A DNA stretch of 34,981 nucleotides from Agromyces sp. NDB4Y10 (GCF_001620055.1 NZ_LQGY01000062.1:1-34981), one strand, 5' to 3'. Shown: positions 1 to 8,440, numbered from the stretch's first letter. Made by a program: numbers and translations. Notes: generated from the letters alone by a model not told the origin.

Positions 1-1155
1 GCCGGTGCCGAGCCCGCCGCCGCGCCCGCGCCCACGCCGGTCGCAGAGGTGGGCGACGGCGTGGCCGTCGTCGTGGAGACCTCGGGCTCGACGGCGGCGC
101 CCAAGCGCGTGCTGCTCTCGGCCGACGCGCTGCGGGCCAGCGCCGAGGCCTCCGCCGCGGTGCTCGGCGGACACGGCCGATGGCTGCTCGCGCTGCCGGG
201 GCATTACATCGCGGGCGTGCAGGTGCTCGTGCGCGGCATCGTCGCCGGCGCCCCGCCCGCGGCGATGCCACCGGGCGAGCCGTTCACCGCCGAGGGCTTC
301 GCAGTGGCGACGGCGCGCCTCATGCGCCTGCGCGACGCCCTGCCGCGGTACACGTCGCTCGTGCCCGTGCAGCTCGCTCGCGTGGTCGAGGCCGCCGAGG
401 CCGATCCGTCGGGCGACCTCGCCCGCGACCTCGGGCGGTACGCGGCGATCCTCGTCGGCGGCCAGCGCGTCGATCCGGCCCTGGTAGAGCGGGCCGCCGC
501 CCTCGGCGCGCGGGTGGTGCGCACGTACGGCTCGAGCGAGACGGCGGGCGGCTGCGTGTACGACGGTCGGCCGCTGCCGGGGGTGCTCGCGCGCACCGTC
601 GACGGCGAGCTCGAGCTCGGCGGACCGACGCTCGCCGACGGCTACCTCGACGACCCCGCCCGCACGGGGGCCGCGTTCGCGACGGATGCCGCGGGCCTCC
701 GCTGGTACCGCACCGGCGACCTCGGTTCGATCGACGCGGAGGGCGTGCTCCGCGTGCGCGGACGCGCCGACGACGTGATCACGTCGGGCGGGGTCAAGGT
801 CGTGCTCGGCGAGGTCGAGCGGGCCGTGCAGGGGGTGCCCGGCTTCGCGGACGCGGTCGCGGTCGCCGTGCCCGATCCCGCGTGGGGCGAGCGCGTCGCG
901 ATCGTCGTCTCGGCGACGGCCGACCCCGGCTCCGACGCGCTGGCGGCACTGCGAACGGCGACGGATGCCGCGGGCCTGCCGCCCGCCGCACGCCCCGTGC
1001 TCGTGGTGCGCCCGCCCGCGGGCGAGCTGCCGAGGCTCGCGTCGGGCAAGCCCGACCGGGTCGCGGCATCCGCCCTCGCCCGCGCCGCGGTCTCGAACGG
1101 GGGCGGCGCGCCGAATACGATGTCGGGGTGGCACGCCCGAAACCCCAGCGCATGA
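1..1155 (+). CDS. menE: o-succinylbenzoate-CoA ligase MenE (5' end missing)
   Basis: Adenylate-forming enzyme that activates o-succinylbenzoate to its CoA thioester in menaquinone biosynthesis. The frame is open from base 1, so the start codon lies outside the window; 384 residues are present and only a short N-terminal piece is probably missing. ANL-family motifs are in order: the phosphate loop TSGSTAAPK, YGSSETAGG, YRTGDLG, the hinge VRGRADDVITSGG and the C-terminal ASGKPDR with the catalytic Lys. The last glycine of the usual TSGSTGxPK loop is Ala here. The protein is short for an acyl-CoA synthetase, as is usual for actinobacterial MenE. It ends in an ATGA overlap with menA, so the two are translationally coupled. 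The family is clear and the MenE assignment is backed by menA and menD downstream. Confidence 0.93.
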   Translation, partial: AGAEPAAAPAPTPVAEVGDGVAVVVETSGSTAAPKRVLLSADALRASAEASAAVLGGHGRWLLALPGHYIAGVQVLVRGIVAGAPPAAMPPGEPFTAEGFAVATARLMRLRDALPRYTSLVPVQLARVVEAAEADPSGDLARDLGRYAAILVGGQRVDPALVERAAALGARVVRTYGSSETAGGCVYDGRPLPGVLARTVDGELELGGPTLADGYLDDPARTGAAFATDAAGLRWYRTGDLGSIDAEGVLRVRGRADDVITSGGVKVVLGEVERAVQGVPGFADAVAVAVPDPAWGERVAIVVSATADPGSDALAALRTATDAAGLPPAARPVLVVRPPAGELPRLASGKPDRVAASALARAAVSNGGGAPNTMSGWHARNPSA

Positions 1156-2147
1156 ACCCGTCCGCGAGGATCGCGGCGTCGAAGACCCCGTCGAAGGGCC
1201 GTCCTCCGGGGCGCTCCGGCAACCCGGCCAAGGCGGCGACCGCGCCCGCCGTGCAGCGCGGTCCGATCACCTGGCGCGACTGGGTCGCGGGTGCACGCCT
1301 GCGCACCCTGCCGCTCGCGATCGCCCCCGTCGCGCTCGGCACCGGTGCGGGCGTGCTCATGCTCTCGTTCGTCGACGAGCCGTGGCATCCGTGGCGGTTC
1401 GTGCTCGCGCTCATCGTCGCCCTCGCCCTGCAGGTCGGCGTGAACTACGCCAACGACTACTCCGACGGCATCCGCGGCACCGACGCGCACCGCGTGGGTC
1501 CGTCGCGGCTGACCGGGTCGGGCCTCGTGCCGCCCAAGCGGGTGCTCGCGGTCGCGCTCGTCTTCTTCGGCATCGCGGCCGTCGCCGGGCTCGTGCTCGT
1601 GATCCTCACGCAGCAGTGGTGGCTGCTCGCCGTCGGCGCGGCGGCGATCGTCGCGGCCTGGTTCTACACGGGCGGCAAGCGGCCGTACGGCTACGCCGGC
1701 CTGGGCGAGCTGTTCGTGTTCGTGTTCTTCGGCCTCGTCGCGACGGCCGGGTCGGCGTTCGTGCAAGCGCTCGACGTGAACCTCGAGGCGTGGACGGGCG
1801 GCGCCGGCGTCGGCCTCATCGCGTGCGCGGTGCTCATGGCCAACAACCTCCGCGACATCGACCAGGACCGCGCGGCGGGCAAGCGCACCCTGAGCGTGCT
1901 CGTCGGCCCGCTCGTGTCGCGGATCCTCTTCGCGGTGTTCCTGCTGCTGCCGTTCGGGCTGGTCGTGTTCTGGTCGTTCGTCTACCCGACCGCGACGCTG
2001 GTGCTCTTCGCGCTGCTCGCCGCGATCCCCGCGTGCGTCATCGTCGGGTGGGGCCGCACGCCGCGCGAGTTCATCTCGGCACTGCAGCTCGCGAGCCTCA
2101 CCGCCCTCGCCTACGGCGTCGGGCTGGGGCTCGCCTTCGCGCTGTAG
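1152..2147 (+). CDS. menA: 1,4-dihydroxy-2-naphthoate polyprenyltransferase MenA
   Basis: Integral membrane UbiA-family prenyltransferase that joins the polyprenyl tail to 1,4-dihydroxy-2-naphthoate to give demethylmenaquinone. It has 331 residues. A basic, disordered N-terminus of about 40 residues precedes the WRDWVAGARLRTLPL start of the fold. The two Asp-rich Mg/diphosphate motifs are visible: NYANDYSDGIRGTD near residues 96-109 and NNLRDIDQDRAAGKRTL near 229-245. Eight or so hydrophobic segments fill the rest. The start ATG overlaps the menE stop (ATGA). Later starts inside the basic leader cannot be excluded, but coupling favours this one. Confidence 0.95.
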   Translation: MNPSARIAASKTPSKGRPPGRSGNPAKAATAPAVQRGPITWRDWVAGARLRTLPLAIAPVALGTGAGVLMLSFVDEPWHPWRFVLALIVALALQVGVNYANDYSDGIRGTDAHRVGPSRLTGSGLVPPKRVLAVALVFFGIAAVAGLVLVILTQQWWLLAVGAAAIVAAWFYTGGKRPYGYAGLGELFVFVFFGLVATAGSAFVQALDVNLEAWTGGAGVGLIACAVLMANNLRDIDQDRAAGKRTLSVLVGPLVSRILFAVFLLLPFGLVVFWSFVYPTATLVLFALLAAIPACVIVGWGRTPREFISALQLASLTALAYGVGLGLAFAL

Positions 2148-2156
2148 CGCATGCCG

Positions 2157-2465
2157 CTACTCGGCCGCGCGGCGCTCGTCGTCGGCGGTCGACGCATCGA
2201 CGGTCGACGCGTCGACCGCGGCATCCTCGACCTCGTCGTCGTCGCGGGTGACCGGCGCCTCGCGGTGCCGCGCGGCGTACAGGTCGGTGGCGAGCTGCTC
2301 GCGCTGGCGGCGCAGGAAGATGAGCGACGCGCTGAAGCCGAAGAGGGCCGCGACGAGCACGGCGATCCACGGGGTGACCCCGGCGATGAGCAGCACGGCG
2401 AGCGGCGCCGCGAACAGCAGCACGCGGAGCAGCGTGTATCGGAGCCAGAGGGGGAGCGCGTTCAC
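2157..2465 (-). CDS. DUF4229 family small membrane protein
   Basis: A 102-residue protein with two hydrophobic segments (about residues 8-28 and 30-50), then a basic stretch (FLRRQREQLATDLYAARHRE) and an acidic, Asp/Glu-rich tail. This matches the actinobacterial DUF4229 pattern, whose function is unknown. It lies convergent to menA, nine bases away, and divergent from the PLDc_N gene. The start is GTG. A TACACT box sits six bases before it, which suggests a leaderless message. The position beside men genes recurs in related actinomycetes as far as I recall, but a role in quinone metabolism is not shown. Confidence 0.75.
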   Translation of the reverse strand: MNALPLWLRYTLLRVLLFAAPLAVLLIAGVTPWIAVLVAALFGFSASLIFLRRQREQLATDLYAARHREAPVTRDDDEVEDAAVDASTVDASTADDERRAAE

Positions 2466-2471
2466 CCGATC

Positions 2472-2477
2472 AGTGTA
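2472..2477 (-). promoter_or_regulatory. Leaderless -10 box for the DUF4229 gene
   Basis: TACACT on the minus strand is followed by six bases and then the GTG start, the spacing expected for a transcript that begins at the start codon. There is no Shine-Dalgarno sequence. Confidence 0.5.
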
Positions 2478-2527
2478 GGAGCCCGATTCTGGGTGACCGC
2501 TCCCAGCCGACCGTGATGCTGCGCGCC

Positions 2528-2533
2528 TAGAAT
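2528..2533 (+). promoter_or_regulatory. Leaderless -10 box for the PLDc_N gene
   Basis: TAGAAT lies six bases upstream of the ATG at 2540. The intergenic space to the divergent DUF4229 gene is only 74 bp and holds both -10 boxes. This promoter probably also drives menD. Confidence 0.6.
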
Positions 2534-2539
2534 CAGGAC

Positions 2540-2977
2540 ATGGTCCGCTTCTGGGTGATCGCGATCGTGGCCGTGGTGGTCTTCACGATCTACGCCGTGG
2601 TGGACTGCGCCCTCTTCGATCGCTCCCGCATCCGCGGGCTGCCGCGCGGGTGGTGGATCGTCGTGATCCTCCTCGTGCCCGTCATCGGCGGCGCGCTCTG
2701 GTTCGTGGTCGGTCGCGGCCGGCCCCTGAAGTTCGGCCGCGGCGGCGGTCGCCGCAGCAACGCGCCCGACGACGACCCCGAGTTCCTGCGTCGCCTCCGC
2801 GAGGATGCGGCCCACGAGGAGCGCATCCGCAAGCTCGAGCAGGAACTCGCCGAGCTCGACTCCGACGCCCCCGACACGCGCGAGCACCCCGACGACGCGC
2901 TCGGCACCGACGGTCGCCGACCCGACGGCAACGACAACCCCGGCGAGCCCGGCGGCTCGGGCCGGCCGAATGCGTGA
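2540..2977 (+). CDS. PLDc_N domain membrane protein
   Basis: A 145-residue protein. The N-terminal 60 residues form two transmembrane helices with the PLDc_N signature: an acidic [18 protein letters not shown] loop between helices and a second helix ending in [11 protein letters not shown]. This domain precedes the catalytic domains in cardiolipin synthases but here stands alone. The remainder is charged, with a predicted coiled coil ([15 protein letters not shown], about residues 93-107), and ends in a Gly/Pro/Asn-rich tail. No HKD catalytic motif is present, so it is not a phospholipase. Its stop codon lies just inside menD, so the two are co-transcribed. Its function is unknown. Confidence 0.8.
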   Translation: MVRFWVIAIVAVVVFTIYAVVDCALFDRSRIRGLPRGWWIVVILLVPVIGGALWFVVGRGRPLKFGRGGGRRSNAPDDDPEFLRRLREDAAHEERIRKLEQELAELDSDAPDTREHPDDALGTDGRRPDGNDNPGEPGGSGRPNA

Positions 2978-4757
2978 CGCGCCCGCCGTCGCCTCCGCGG
3001 CGACGGCATCGGCGCTCGCCCTGCTCTCCGAATTCGTCCGCCTCGGCGTGACCGACGTCGTCGTGGCGCCCGGGTCGCGGTCGCAGGCGCTCGCGCTCGC
3101 CGCCGCCGAACTCGAGCGGGTCGGCGCGTTGCGGTTGCACGTGCGCATCGACGAGCGCGGTGCCGGATTCCTCGCCATCGGGCTGGCCGTCGAGACGGGG
3201 CGCCCGGCCGTGGTCGTCACGACCTCCGGCACGGCGGTGGCCAACCTGCACCCGGCGGTGCTCGAGGCGCACCACGCGGGCGTGCCGCTCATCCTCGCCA
3301 CGGCCGACCGGCCCGCCGAGCTGCGCGGCATCCGCTCGAACCAGACCACCGTGCAGCCCGGCATGTTCGCGGGCGCGGTGCGACTCGAGCGCGACGTCGA
3401 GGCGCCCGAGGGGCGCGCGGGCGAGGCGGATGCCGCGGCCGCCCTCGCGCGCGAGGCGTACCGGGCCGCGATCGGCGTCGACGCCGACGGGGGGCTCGTG
3501 CCGCGCCCGGGCCCGGGTCCGGTGCACCTGAACCTCCAGCTGCGCGAGCCGCTGTCGACGCCGGTCGCGCTCGCGGCGGGCGAGGTGCCGATGGCGGATG
3601 CCGCGGCATCCGTCACCCGCACCGCCGACGCCGACCGCACCGGCCTGCACGTCGCCCGACTCGCGCACGGTCCCCGTACCGTCGTCGTCGCGGGCGCCGG
3701 AGCCGGCCCGGAGGCCGAGGAACTCGCTCGCGCCGGCGGGTGGCCGCTCCTCGCCGAGGTGACGAGCGGGGCGCATTTCGGACCGAACCTCGTCGTCGCG
3801 TACCGCGAGCTGCTGACGGAGCCGGGCTTCGGCGACGAGGTGGAGCGGGCGATCGTGTTCGGGCATCCGACCCTCTCGCGCGAGGTGCCCGCGCTCGTGC
3901 AGCGACGCGACGTCGAGGCGATCGCCGTGGCGCCGTGGGGCATCGAGTGGTTCAACCCCGGGCACGCGGTCGACCGGTTCGAGCGAGCCGTCGCGGTCGA
4001 ACCGCACGAGCCGACCGCCGAGGAGCGCGCGTGGACCGGCCGGTGGGTGCGGGCGAGCCGCATGCTCCTCGACGCGGCGGACGGGAGATCCGAGACCGAC
4101 GGTGCCGACGGCGAGCCCATCCGGAGCGGCGTCGACGAGACCGGGCACGTCTCCGACTTCGCCGCCCAGCGCCGCTACCTGCGCGACCAGCTCGCGCGGA
4201 TCCGACAGCCCGTCGACCGGCGCATGCTCGTCGAGTCGCTGTGGGCCGCGACCTGGCCGCACGACCGGCTCGTCTTCGGGGCGTCCCGACTGATCCGCGA
4301 CGCCGACCGCGTCGTGCCCGGCCGCCGCATCCTCGCCCACGCCAACCGCGGGCTCGCGGGCATCGACGGCACCGTCGCCACGACCCTCGGCATCGCCGTC
4401 GCGAGCCAGGCTGGCGAACACGCGCACGGCACGACCCGGGCCCTCATCGGCGACCTCACCCTGCTCCACGACGTCGGCTCGCTCCTGCTGGGCGAGGGCG
4501 AACCCCGTCCACGCGTGCTCGTGATCGTCGGGAACGACGGCGGCGGCACCATCTTCGACGCGCTCGAAGTGGCGGCATCCGCCCCGGGCGAGGCGTTCGA
4601 CCGGGTCCAGTACACGCCGCAGCGGGTCGACGTCGCGCAGCTCGCGGGGGCCTACGGCTGGGAGTACCGGCGAGCGTCGACGCGCGGCGAACTCGACGAG
4701 GCGCTCGGCACCGCCGTCACCGGACCGACCCTGCTCGAGGTGCCGCTCGAGCGCTGA
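2970..4757 (+). CDS. menD: SEPHCHC synthase MenD
   Basis: Thiamine diphosphate-dependent 2-succinyl-5-enolpyruvyl-6-hydroxy-3-cyclohexene-1-carboxylate synthase, the first committed step from isochorismate in menaquinone synthesis. It has 595 residues, usual for the family. Visible motifs are [15 protein letters not shown] near the N-terminus, [13 protein letters not shown] followed by [14 protein letters not shown] and [10 protein letters not shown] in the Pyr domain, and in the C-terminal PP domain [33 protein letters not shown] and [13 protein letters not shown], the metal/ThDP-binding region. The ATG overlaps the end of the PLDc_N gene by eight bases. A linker with several acidic residues (around 370-395) is longer than in many homologues. 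Confidence 0.96.
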   Translation: MRDAPAVASAATASALALLSEFVRLGVTDVVVAPGSRSQALALAAAELERVGALRLHVRIDERGAGFLAIGLAVETGRPAVVVTTSGTAVANLHPAVLEAHHAGVPLILATADRPAELRGIRSNQTTVQPGMFAGAVRLERDVEAPEGRAGEADAAAALAREAYRAAIGVDADGGLVPRPGPGPVHLNLQLREPLSTPVALAAGEVPMADAAASVTRTADADRTGLHVARLAHGPRTVVVAGAGAGPEAEELARAGGWPLLAEVTSGAHFGPNLVVAYRELLTEPGFGDEVERAIVFGHPTLSREVPALVQRRDVEAIAVAPWGIEWFNPGHAVDRFERAVAVEPHEPTAEERAWTGRWVRASRMLLDAADGRSETDGADGEPIRSGVDETGHVSDFAAQRRYLRDQLARIRQPVDRRMLVESLWAATWPHDRLVFGASRLIRDADRVVPGRRILAHANRGLAGIDGTVATTLGIAVASQAGEHAHGTTRALIGDLTLLHDVGSLLLGEGEPRPRVLVIVGNDGGGTIFDALEVAASAPGEAFDRVQYTPQRVDVAQLAGAYGWEYRRASTRGELDEALGTAVTGPTLLEVPLER

Positions 4758-4829
4758 CCCTTGCCGCGGCATCCGTCACGCCCCGATGATGGGGGAGCGG
4801 CGCCGCTGCCGCGACGAGAGGGGATCGGC

Positions 4830-5687
4830 GTGGGGCTGGAGACGTACTGGAACGAGGACCCGTCCGACCAGCTGCGGGTGCGGCAGGGGTTCCGCCTCGA
4901 CGAGGTCGACCCGCGCAGCACGCCGGGCTACGACGGCGACAAGCACGCGGCCGAGGCGTCGCTCGCCCAGGGTGCGGAGATTCTCGCCGGGCTACAGGAG
5001 CAGCTGTTCGCCGGCAGCCGCATGGGCGGCGATCCACGCCGCATCCTGCTCGTGCTGCAGGCGATGGACACCGCCGGCAAGGGCGGCATCGTGCGGCACG
5101 TGATGGGCGCCGTCGACCCGCAGGGCGTGCAGTTCGCGGCGTTCAAGAAGCCCACCGAGGAGGAACTCGCGCACGATTTCCTCTGGCGCATCGAGAAGGA
5201 GCTGCCCGGCCCCGGACTCATCGGCGTCTTCGACCGGTCGCACTACGAGGACGTGCTCATCGCCCGGGTGCGCGAACTCGCCCCGCCCGAGGAGATCGAG
5301 CGGCGGTACGACGCCATCAACGAGTTCGAGGCCGAGCTCGCCGGCTCGGGCGTCACGATCATCAAGGTCATGCTGCACATCTCGATGGAGGAGCAGAAGC
5401 AGCGCCTGATGGAGCGGCTCGAGCGCCCCGACAAGCACTGGAAGTTCAACCCCGGCGACATCGACGAGCGCCTGCTCGCACCCATGTACCGCGAGGCCTA
5501 CCAGCTCGTGTTCGACCGCACGACGACACCGCACGCGCCCTGGTACGTCGTGCCCGCCGACCGCAAGTGGTACGCGCGGCTCGCGGTGCAGCACCTGCTC
5601 ATCGACGCGCTCGAGGCGATGAACCTCGACTGGCCCGTCGCCGACTTCGACGTGGAGGAGCTGAAGGCGCGGCTCGAGGCGAGTTGA
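4830..5687 (+). CDS. ppk2: PPK2-family polyphosphate:nucleotide phosphotransferase
   Basis: Transfers phosphate between polyphosphate and nucleotides. A 285-residue P-loop protein with Walker A DTAGKGG near residue 79 and the lid/Walker B region FDRSHYEDVLIARV near 133-146, followed by the conserved basic segment RPDKHWKFNPGDI. I chose the GTG at 4830 because GAGAGGGGA lies just upstream at a suitable distance. The frame stays open back to a TTG at 4761, but that part is intergenic in look and contains the GCGGCATCCG motif. It most resembles the subgroup annotated as polyphosphate:nucleotide phosphotransferase; AMP or ADP preference cannot be read from sequence by eye. Its place between menD and menF looks incidental. 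Confidence 0.9.
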   Translation: MGLETYWNEDPSDQLRVRQGFRLDEVDPRSTPGYDGDKHAAEASLAQGAEILAGLQEQLFAGSRMGGDPRRILLVLQAMDTAGKGGIVRHVMGAVDPQGVQFAAFKKPTEEELAHDFLWRIEKELPGPGLIGVFDRSHYEDVLIARVRELAPPEEIERRYDAINEFEAELAGSGVTIIKVMLHISMEEQKQRLMERLERPDKHWKFNPGDIDERLLAPMYREAYQLVFDRTTTPHAPWYVVPADRKWYARLAVQHLLIDALEAMNLDWPVADFDVEELKARLEAS

Positions 5688-5804
5688 GGTCTCGGTACGG
5701 GCGCTTCGCGTCCTACTCGACCACCGGGTCTCGGTACGGGCGCTTCGCGTCCTACTCGACCACCGGGTCTCGGTACGGGCGCTTCGCGTCCTACTCGACC
5801 ACCG
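5688..5804 (+). repeat. Three perfect tandem copies of the 39-bp palindromic repeat
   Basis: Three identical units occupy 5688-5726, 5727-5765 and 5766-5804, with no spacer. Each unit begins GGTCTCGGTAC, has the hairpin core GGGCGCTTCGCGTCC (six-pair stem including one G-T, loop TTC) and ends TACTCGACCACCG. The array fills the gap between the convergent ppk2 and menF genes, starting directly after the ppk2 stop. Further copies, in inverse orientation, are at 8343, 10981, 12902 and 12948. It has the look of a REP/BIME-type element. It may also act as a bidirectional terminator. Confidence 0.95.
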
Positions 5805-5811
5805 GGCTACG

Positions 5812-7125
5812 CTACGGGATCGGCGGGGAAGGCGGGGGCGCCCCGAACGCCTCGACGATCGGGCGGAACTTCATGTCGGTCTCGGCGAGCTCGTCGGCGG
5901 GCACCGAGTCGTGCACGATGCCGCAACCGGCATATGCCCGGACCGTGCCATCCGGCGAGACCTGCGCGCAGCGCAGCGCGATGGCCCACTCGCCGTCGCC
6001 GTCGGCGTCGATCCACCCCACCGGGCCGGCGTAGCGACCGCGGTCGAAGCCCTCGAGCTCGGCGATCGCCGCGAGCGCGACCTCCCGCGGCGTGCCGGCG
6101 ACCGCGGCCGTGGGATGCACCGCCTGCACGAGATCGAGCGAGCTCGAGCCGTCGCCCAGGGTGCCCTTGAGATCGGTCGCGAGGTGCCAGAGGTTCGGCA
6201 GCTGCAGCGTGAACGGCTCGGGGCTGGCGTCGAGGCGCGCGGTGTGCGGCGCGAGCGTGGCGACCGCGCTCTCGACGGCGAGGGCGTGCTCGGCGAGGTC
6301 CTTGTGCGATGCGGCCAGGCGGGCCGCCTGCTCGCGGTCGGACGCGGCGTCGCGACCCCGTGACGCGGTGCCCGCGAGCACGCGCGCCGAGACCGTCCCG
6401 TGGTCGACGCGCACGAGGGTCTCGGGGCTCGCGCCGATCAGGCCGTCGACCGCGAAGACCCACGTGTCGGGGTAGTCGTCGGCGAGCTTCGCGAGCGCGG
6501 CGCGCAGCCCGGCGTCCTCGTGCAGCTCGCCGACGAGCTCCCGCGCGAGCACGACCTTCTCGAAGTCGCCGCCGTCGATACGGGCGACGGCGTCGCCGAC
6601 GGCCGCGGTATATGCCTCCGGCGGCATCGCGCCGGGCGTGAACCGCACCCGGGGCACGTCACGCTTCGGCGCGGGTTCGGGCAGTTCGACCGGGGCGGGC
6701 TCGCCTGAGGCCGAGTCGAGCCGCTCGATCCGCGTCACCCAGGCGCGACCGTCGCGCCGGCCGAGCACGATCTCTGGCACGACGAGCACGCTCGTCGCCG
6801 CGGATCGATCGGCGAACGCGATGGCGCCGAACGCCACGAGTCCGGACCCCGGCAGGCCGACGCGGTCGTCGAGGTCGGCCTGCTCGACGAGCCGCCGCCA
6901 CTCGCGGGCGGCGTCGGCGATGCGGTCGGGACCTCGGGTCTCGATCCGCAGCAGTTCGCCGAGCCCGATGATGCCCTCGCCGCGGCGCATCCAGAGCAGC
7001 GGATGCCGCGGGTCGAGCCGCGGCACGAGCGGCGCGGTCTCGTCGACCGCGATCGTGCGGACGCGCAGTCGCGCGGGGGCGCTGGTGTGGGCGTCGGCCG
7101 GCGCCGCGGCATCCGTTCGCGTCAC
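5812..7125 (-). CDS. menF: Isochorismate synthase MenF
   Basis: Converts chorismate to isochorismate, the entry step of the menaquinone pathway. It has 437 residues in the chorismate-binding (anthranilate synthase I-like) fold. Visible motifs in the C-terminal half are DGGDFEKVVLARE, GASPETLVRV, RVLAGTASRG, LPNLWHLATDLKG, VHPTAAVAGTPREVA, GRYAGPVGWIDADGDGEWA and AYAGCGIVHDSVPADE with its Mg-binding acidic residues. The start is GTG with a TAGGCT box six bases upstream, so leaderless. Salicylate synthase is an alternative within the family, but menD, menE and menA nearby support MenF. Confidence 0.94.
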   Translation of the reverse strand: MTRTDAAAPADAHTSAPARLRVRTIAVDETAPLVPRLDPRHPLLWMRRGEGIIGLGELLRIETRGPDRIADAAREWRRLVEQADLDDRVGLPGSGLVAFGAIAFADRSAATSVLVVPEIVLGRRDGRAWVTRIERLDSASGEPAPVELPEPAPKRDVPRVRFTPGAMPPEAYTAAVGDAVARIDGGDFEKVVLARELVGELHEDAGLRAALAKLADDYPDTWVFAVDGLIGASPETLVRVDHGTVSARVLAGTASRGRDAASDREQAARLAASHKDLAEHALAVESAVATLAPHTARLDASPEPFTLQLPNLWHLATDLKGTLGDGSSSLDLVQAVHPTAAVAGTPREVALAAIAELEGFDRGRYAGPVGWIDADGDGEWAIALRCAQVSPDGTVRAYAGCGIVHDSVPADELAETDMKFRPIVEAFGAPPPSPPIP

Positions 7126-7131
7126 CGGACC

Positions 7132-7137
7132 AGCCTA
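7132..7137 (-). promoter_or_regulatory. Leaderless -10 box for menF
   Basis: TAGGCT on the minus strand, six bases, then the GTG start of menF. No ribosome binding site is visible between them. Confidence 0.55.
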
Positions 7138-7155
7138 CGCCGCGGGCGCGGGCCG

Positions 7156-7440
7156 CTACGCGGGGACGACGTCGACGCCGCGCCAGAACGCGACATGGTC
7201 GCGGATCTCGGCCGCAGCCTCGGAGGGCTCGGGGTAGTACCAGGCGGCGTTCGGGTTGCGCTGGCCGTCGACCTCGACATGGAAGTACTTCGCGGTGCCC
7301 TTCCAGTGGCAGACGCTGCGGTTGTCGCTGTCGGCGAAGAACTCGGGGCGGATCGCCTCGCGGGGGAAGTAGTGGTTGCCCTCGACGACGACCGTGTCGT
7401 CGGACTCCGCGATGACCGTGCCGTTCCAGATCGCCTTCAT
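7156..7440 (-). CDS. DUF427 domain protein
   Basis: A 94-residue single-domain protein with the typical DUF427 pattern: MKAIWNGTVIAES, then VVVEGNHYFPREAI, then SVCHWKGTAKYFHVEVDG and AWYYPEPSEAAAEIRDHVAFWRGV. The Cys-His-Trp-Lys-Gly cluster is the family hallmark. The function of the family is unknown. The ATG follows a strong AGGAGG site six bases upstream, in contrast to the leaderless genes around it. It is transcribed toward menF with about 30 bp between them, so it could be co-transcribed with menF, though menF has its own -10 box in that gap. Confidence 0.88.
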   Translation of the reverse strand: MKAIWNGTVIAESDDTVVVEGNHYFPREAIRPEFFADSDNRSVCHWKGTAKYFHVEVDGQRNPNAAWYYPEPSEAAAEIRDHVAFWRGVDVVPA

Positions 7441-7617
7441 GCCGTTCCTCCTGTGTCCTGCGGCGGCAGGTGCGCCGCGTCCGTCACGTGATTCCAACGC
7501 GGATGGCGCGGTGGTCCATCCCATTGCATGGAATCTCACAGGGTTCCGACAGGGGATGCCCGGTTTCGGGCGGGAACGGCGGCGCTCGGCTCCCCGGCGG
7601 CGTTCAGCGCCGAAACG

Positions 7618-7623
7618 TAGACT
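7618..7623 (+). promoter_or_regulatory. Leaderless -10 box for menG
   Basis: TAGACT is followed by six bases and the ATG at 7630. The 189-bp gap to the divergent DUF427 gene holds no other element I can support. Confidence 0.55.
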
Positions 7624-7629
7624 CGCAGC

Positions 7630-8349
7630 ATGGCGCGCGCTGACCTCGGCAAGGACCCCCGTGACGTCTCGGCGATGTTCGACCGGGTCGCCGCGCGGTA
7701 CGACCGCACGAACACGGTGCTCTCGGTGGGCAACGCGTCGCTGTGGCGCGTCGCCACGACGAAGGCGGTCGCGCCGAGGCCGGGGGAGCGGATCCTCGAC
7801 GTCGCCGCCGGCACGGGCACCTCGAGCGCGAGCCTCGCCAAGTCGGGCGCGAGCGTCGTCGCCGCCGACTTCTCGCCCGGCATGATCGAGGTCGGCCGAC
7901 GTCGGCAGGCGCACGTGCCGAACCTCGTGTTCGTCGAGGCGGATGCGATGGACCTGCCCTTCGACGACGCGTCGTTCGACGCGGTCACGATCTCGTTCGG
8001 CCTGCGCAACGTCAAGGAGCCGAAGGTCGCGCTCGCGGAGTTCCTGCGGGTGACCAAGCCCGGCGGACGCCTCGTGGTGTGCGAGTTCTCGCACCCGCCC
8101 GTCGGCATCGTGCGCGCCGGCTACGACTTCTACCAGCGCGTGATCATGCCGCACCTGGTGAAGCTGTCGAGCTCGAACGACGACGCCTACGAGTACCTGA
8201 ACGAGTCGATCAACGCCTGGCCCGACCAACCCACCCTCGCGGCGTGGATCCGGGAGGCCGGCTGGGCGGATGTCGCCTGGCGCAACCTCACCGCCGGCAT
8301 CGTCGCGCTGCACCGCGGGCGCAAGCCTGAGGGCACGGCCGCCGAGTAG
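7630..8349 (+). CDS. menG: Demethylmenaquinone methyltransferase MenG (UbiE family)
   Basis: SAM-dependent C-methyltransferase for the last step of menaquinone synthesis. It has 239 residues with UbiE signatures: MFDRVAARYDRTNTVLS near residues 16-32, SAM motif I LDVAAGTGTSS near 50-60, DFSPGMIEVG near 79, SFGLRNVKEPKVALAEFLRV near 122 and KPGGRLVVCEFSHPP near 143. The stop codon TAG lies inside a partial copy of the 39-bp repeat (GAGTAGGACGCG), so the natural C-terminus may have been reset by the repeat. It is followed by the polyprenyl synthase gene, which has its own promoter. Confidence 0.95.
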   Translation: MARADLGKDPRDVSAMFDRVAARYDRTNTVLSVGNASLWRVATTKAVAPRPGERILDVAAGTGTSSASLAKSGASVVAADFSPGMIEVGRRRQAHVPNLVFVEADAMDLPFDDASFDAVTISFGLRNVKEPKVALAEFLRVTKPGGRLVVCEFSHPPVGIVRAGYDFYQRVIMPHLVKLSSSNDDAYEYLNESINAWPDQPTLAAWIREAGWADVAWRNLTAGIVALHRGRKPEGTAAE

Positions 8350-8374
8350 GACGCGCAGCGCCCGTACCGCGACC
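8343..8374 (-). repeat. Partial 39-bp repeat at the menG 3' end
   Basis: The segment from CGAGTAGGACGCGCAG to CGCGACC matches the inverse orientation of the 39-bp unit but lacks the outer GGTGGT end and has CGCGACC in place of CGAGACC. The hairpin core GGACGC-GCA-GCGCCC is intact. Its TAG is the menG stop codon. Confidence 0.85.
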
Positions 8375-8440
8375 GCCACGATGGAGCGTGGGCCGGTTCG
8401 CGTTCGACAAGCTCGCAGCATCCGCTCGGCTCGCTCTCGG

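Noticed and set aside
2540..2977. Phospholipase D or cardiolipin synthase activity for the PLDc_N protein
   Set aside because: Only the N-terminal two-helix domain is present; no HKD motifs.
4761..4829. N-terminal extension of PPK2 from a TTG at 4761
   Set aside because: The stretch contains an intergenic-type GCGGCATCCG motif and no ribosome site, whereas GTG 4830 has one and gives the family length.
5688..5804. CRISPR-like array
   Set aside because: The three repeats are directly abutting with no spacers, and no cas gene is present.
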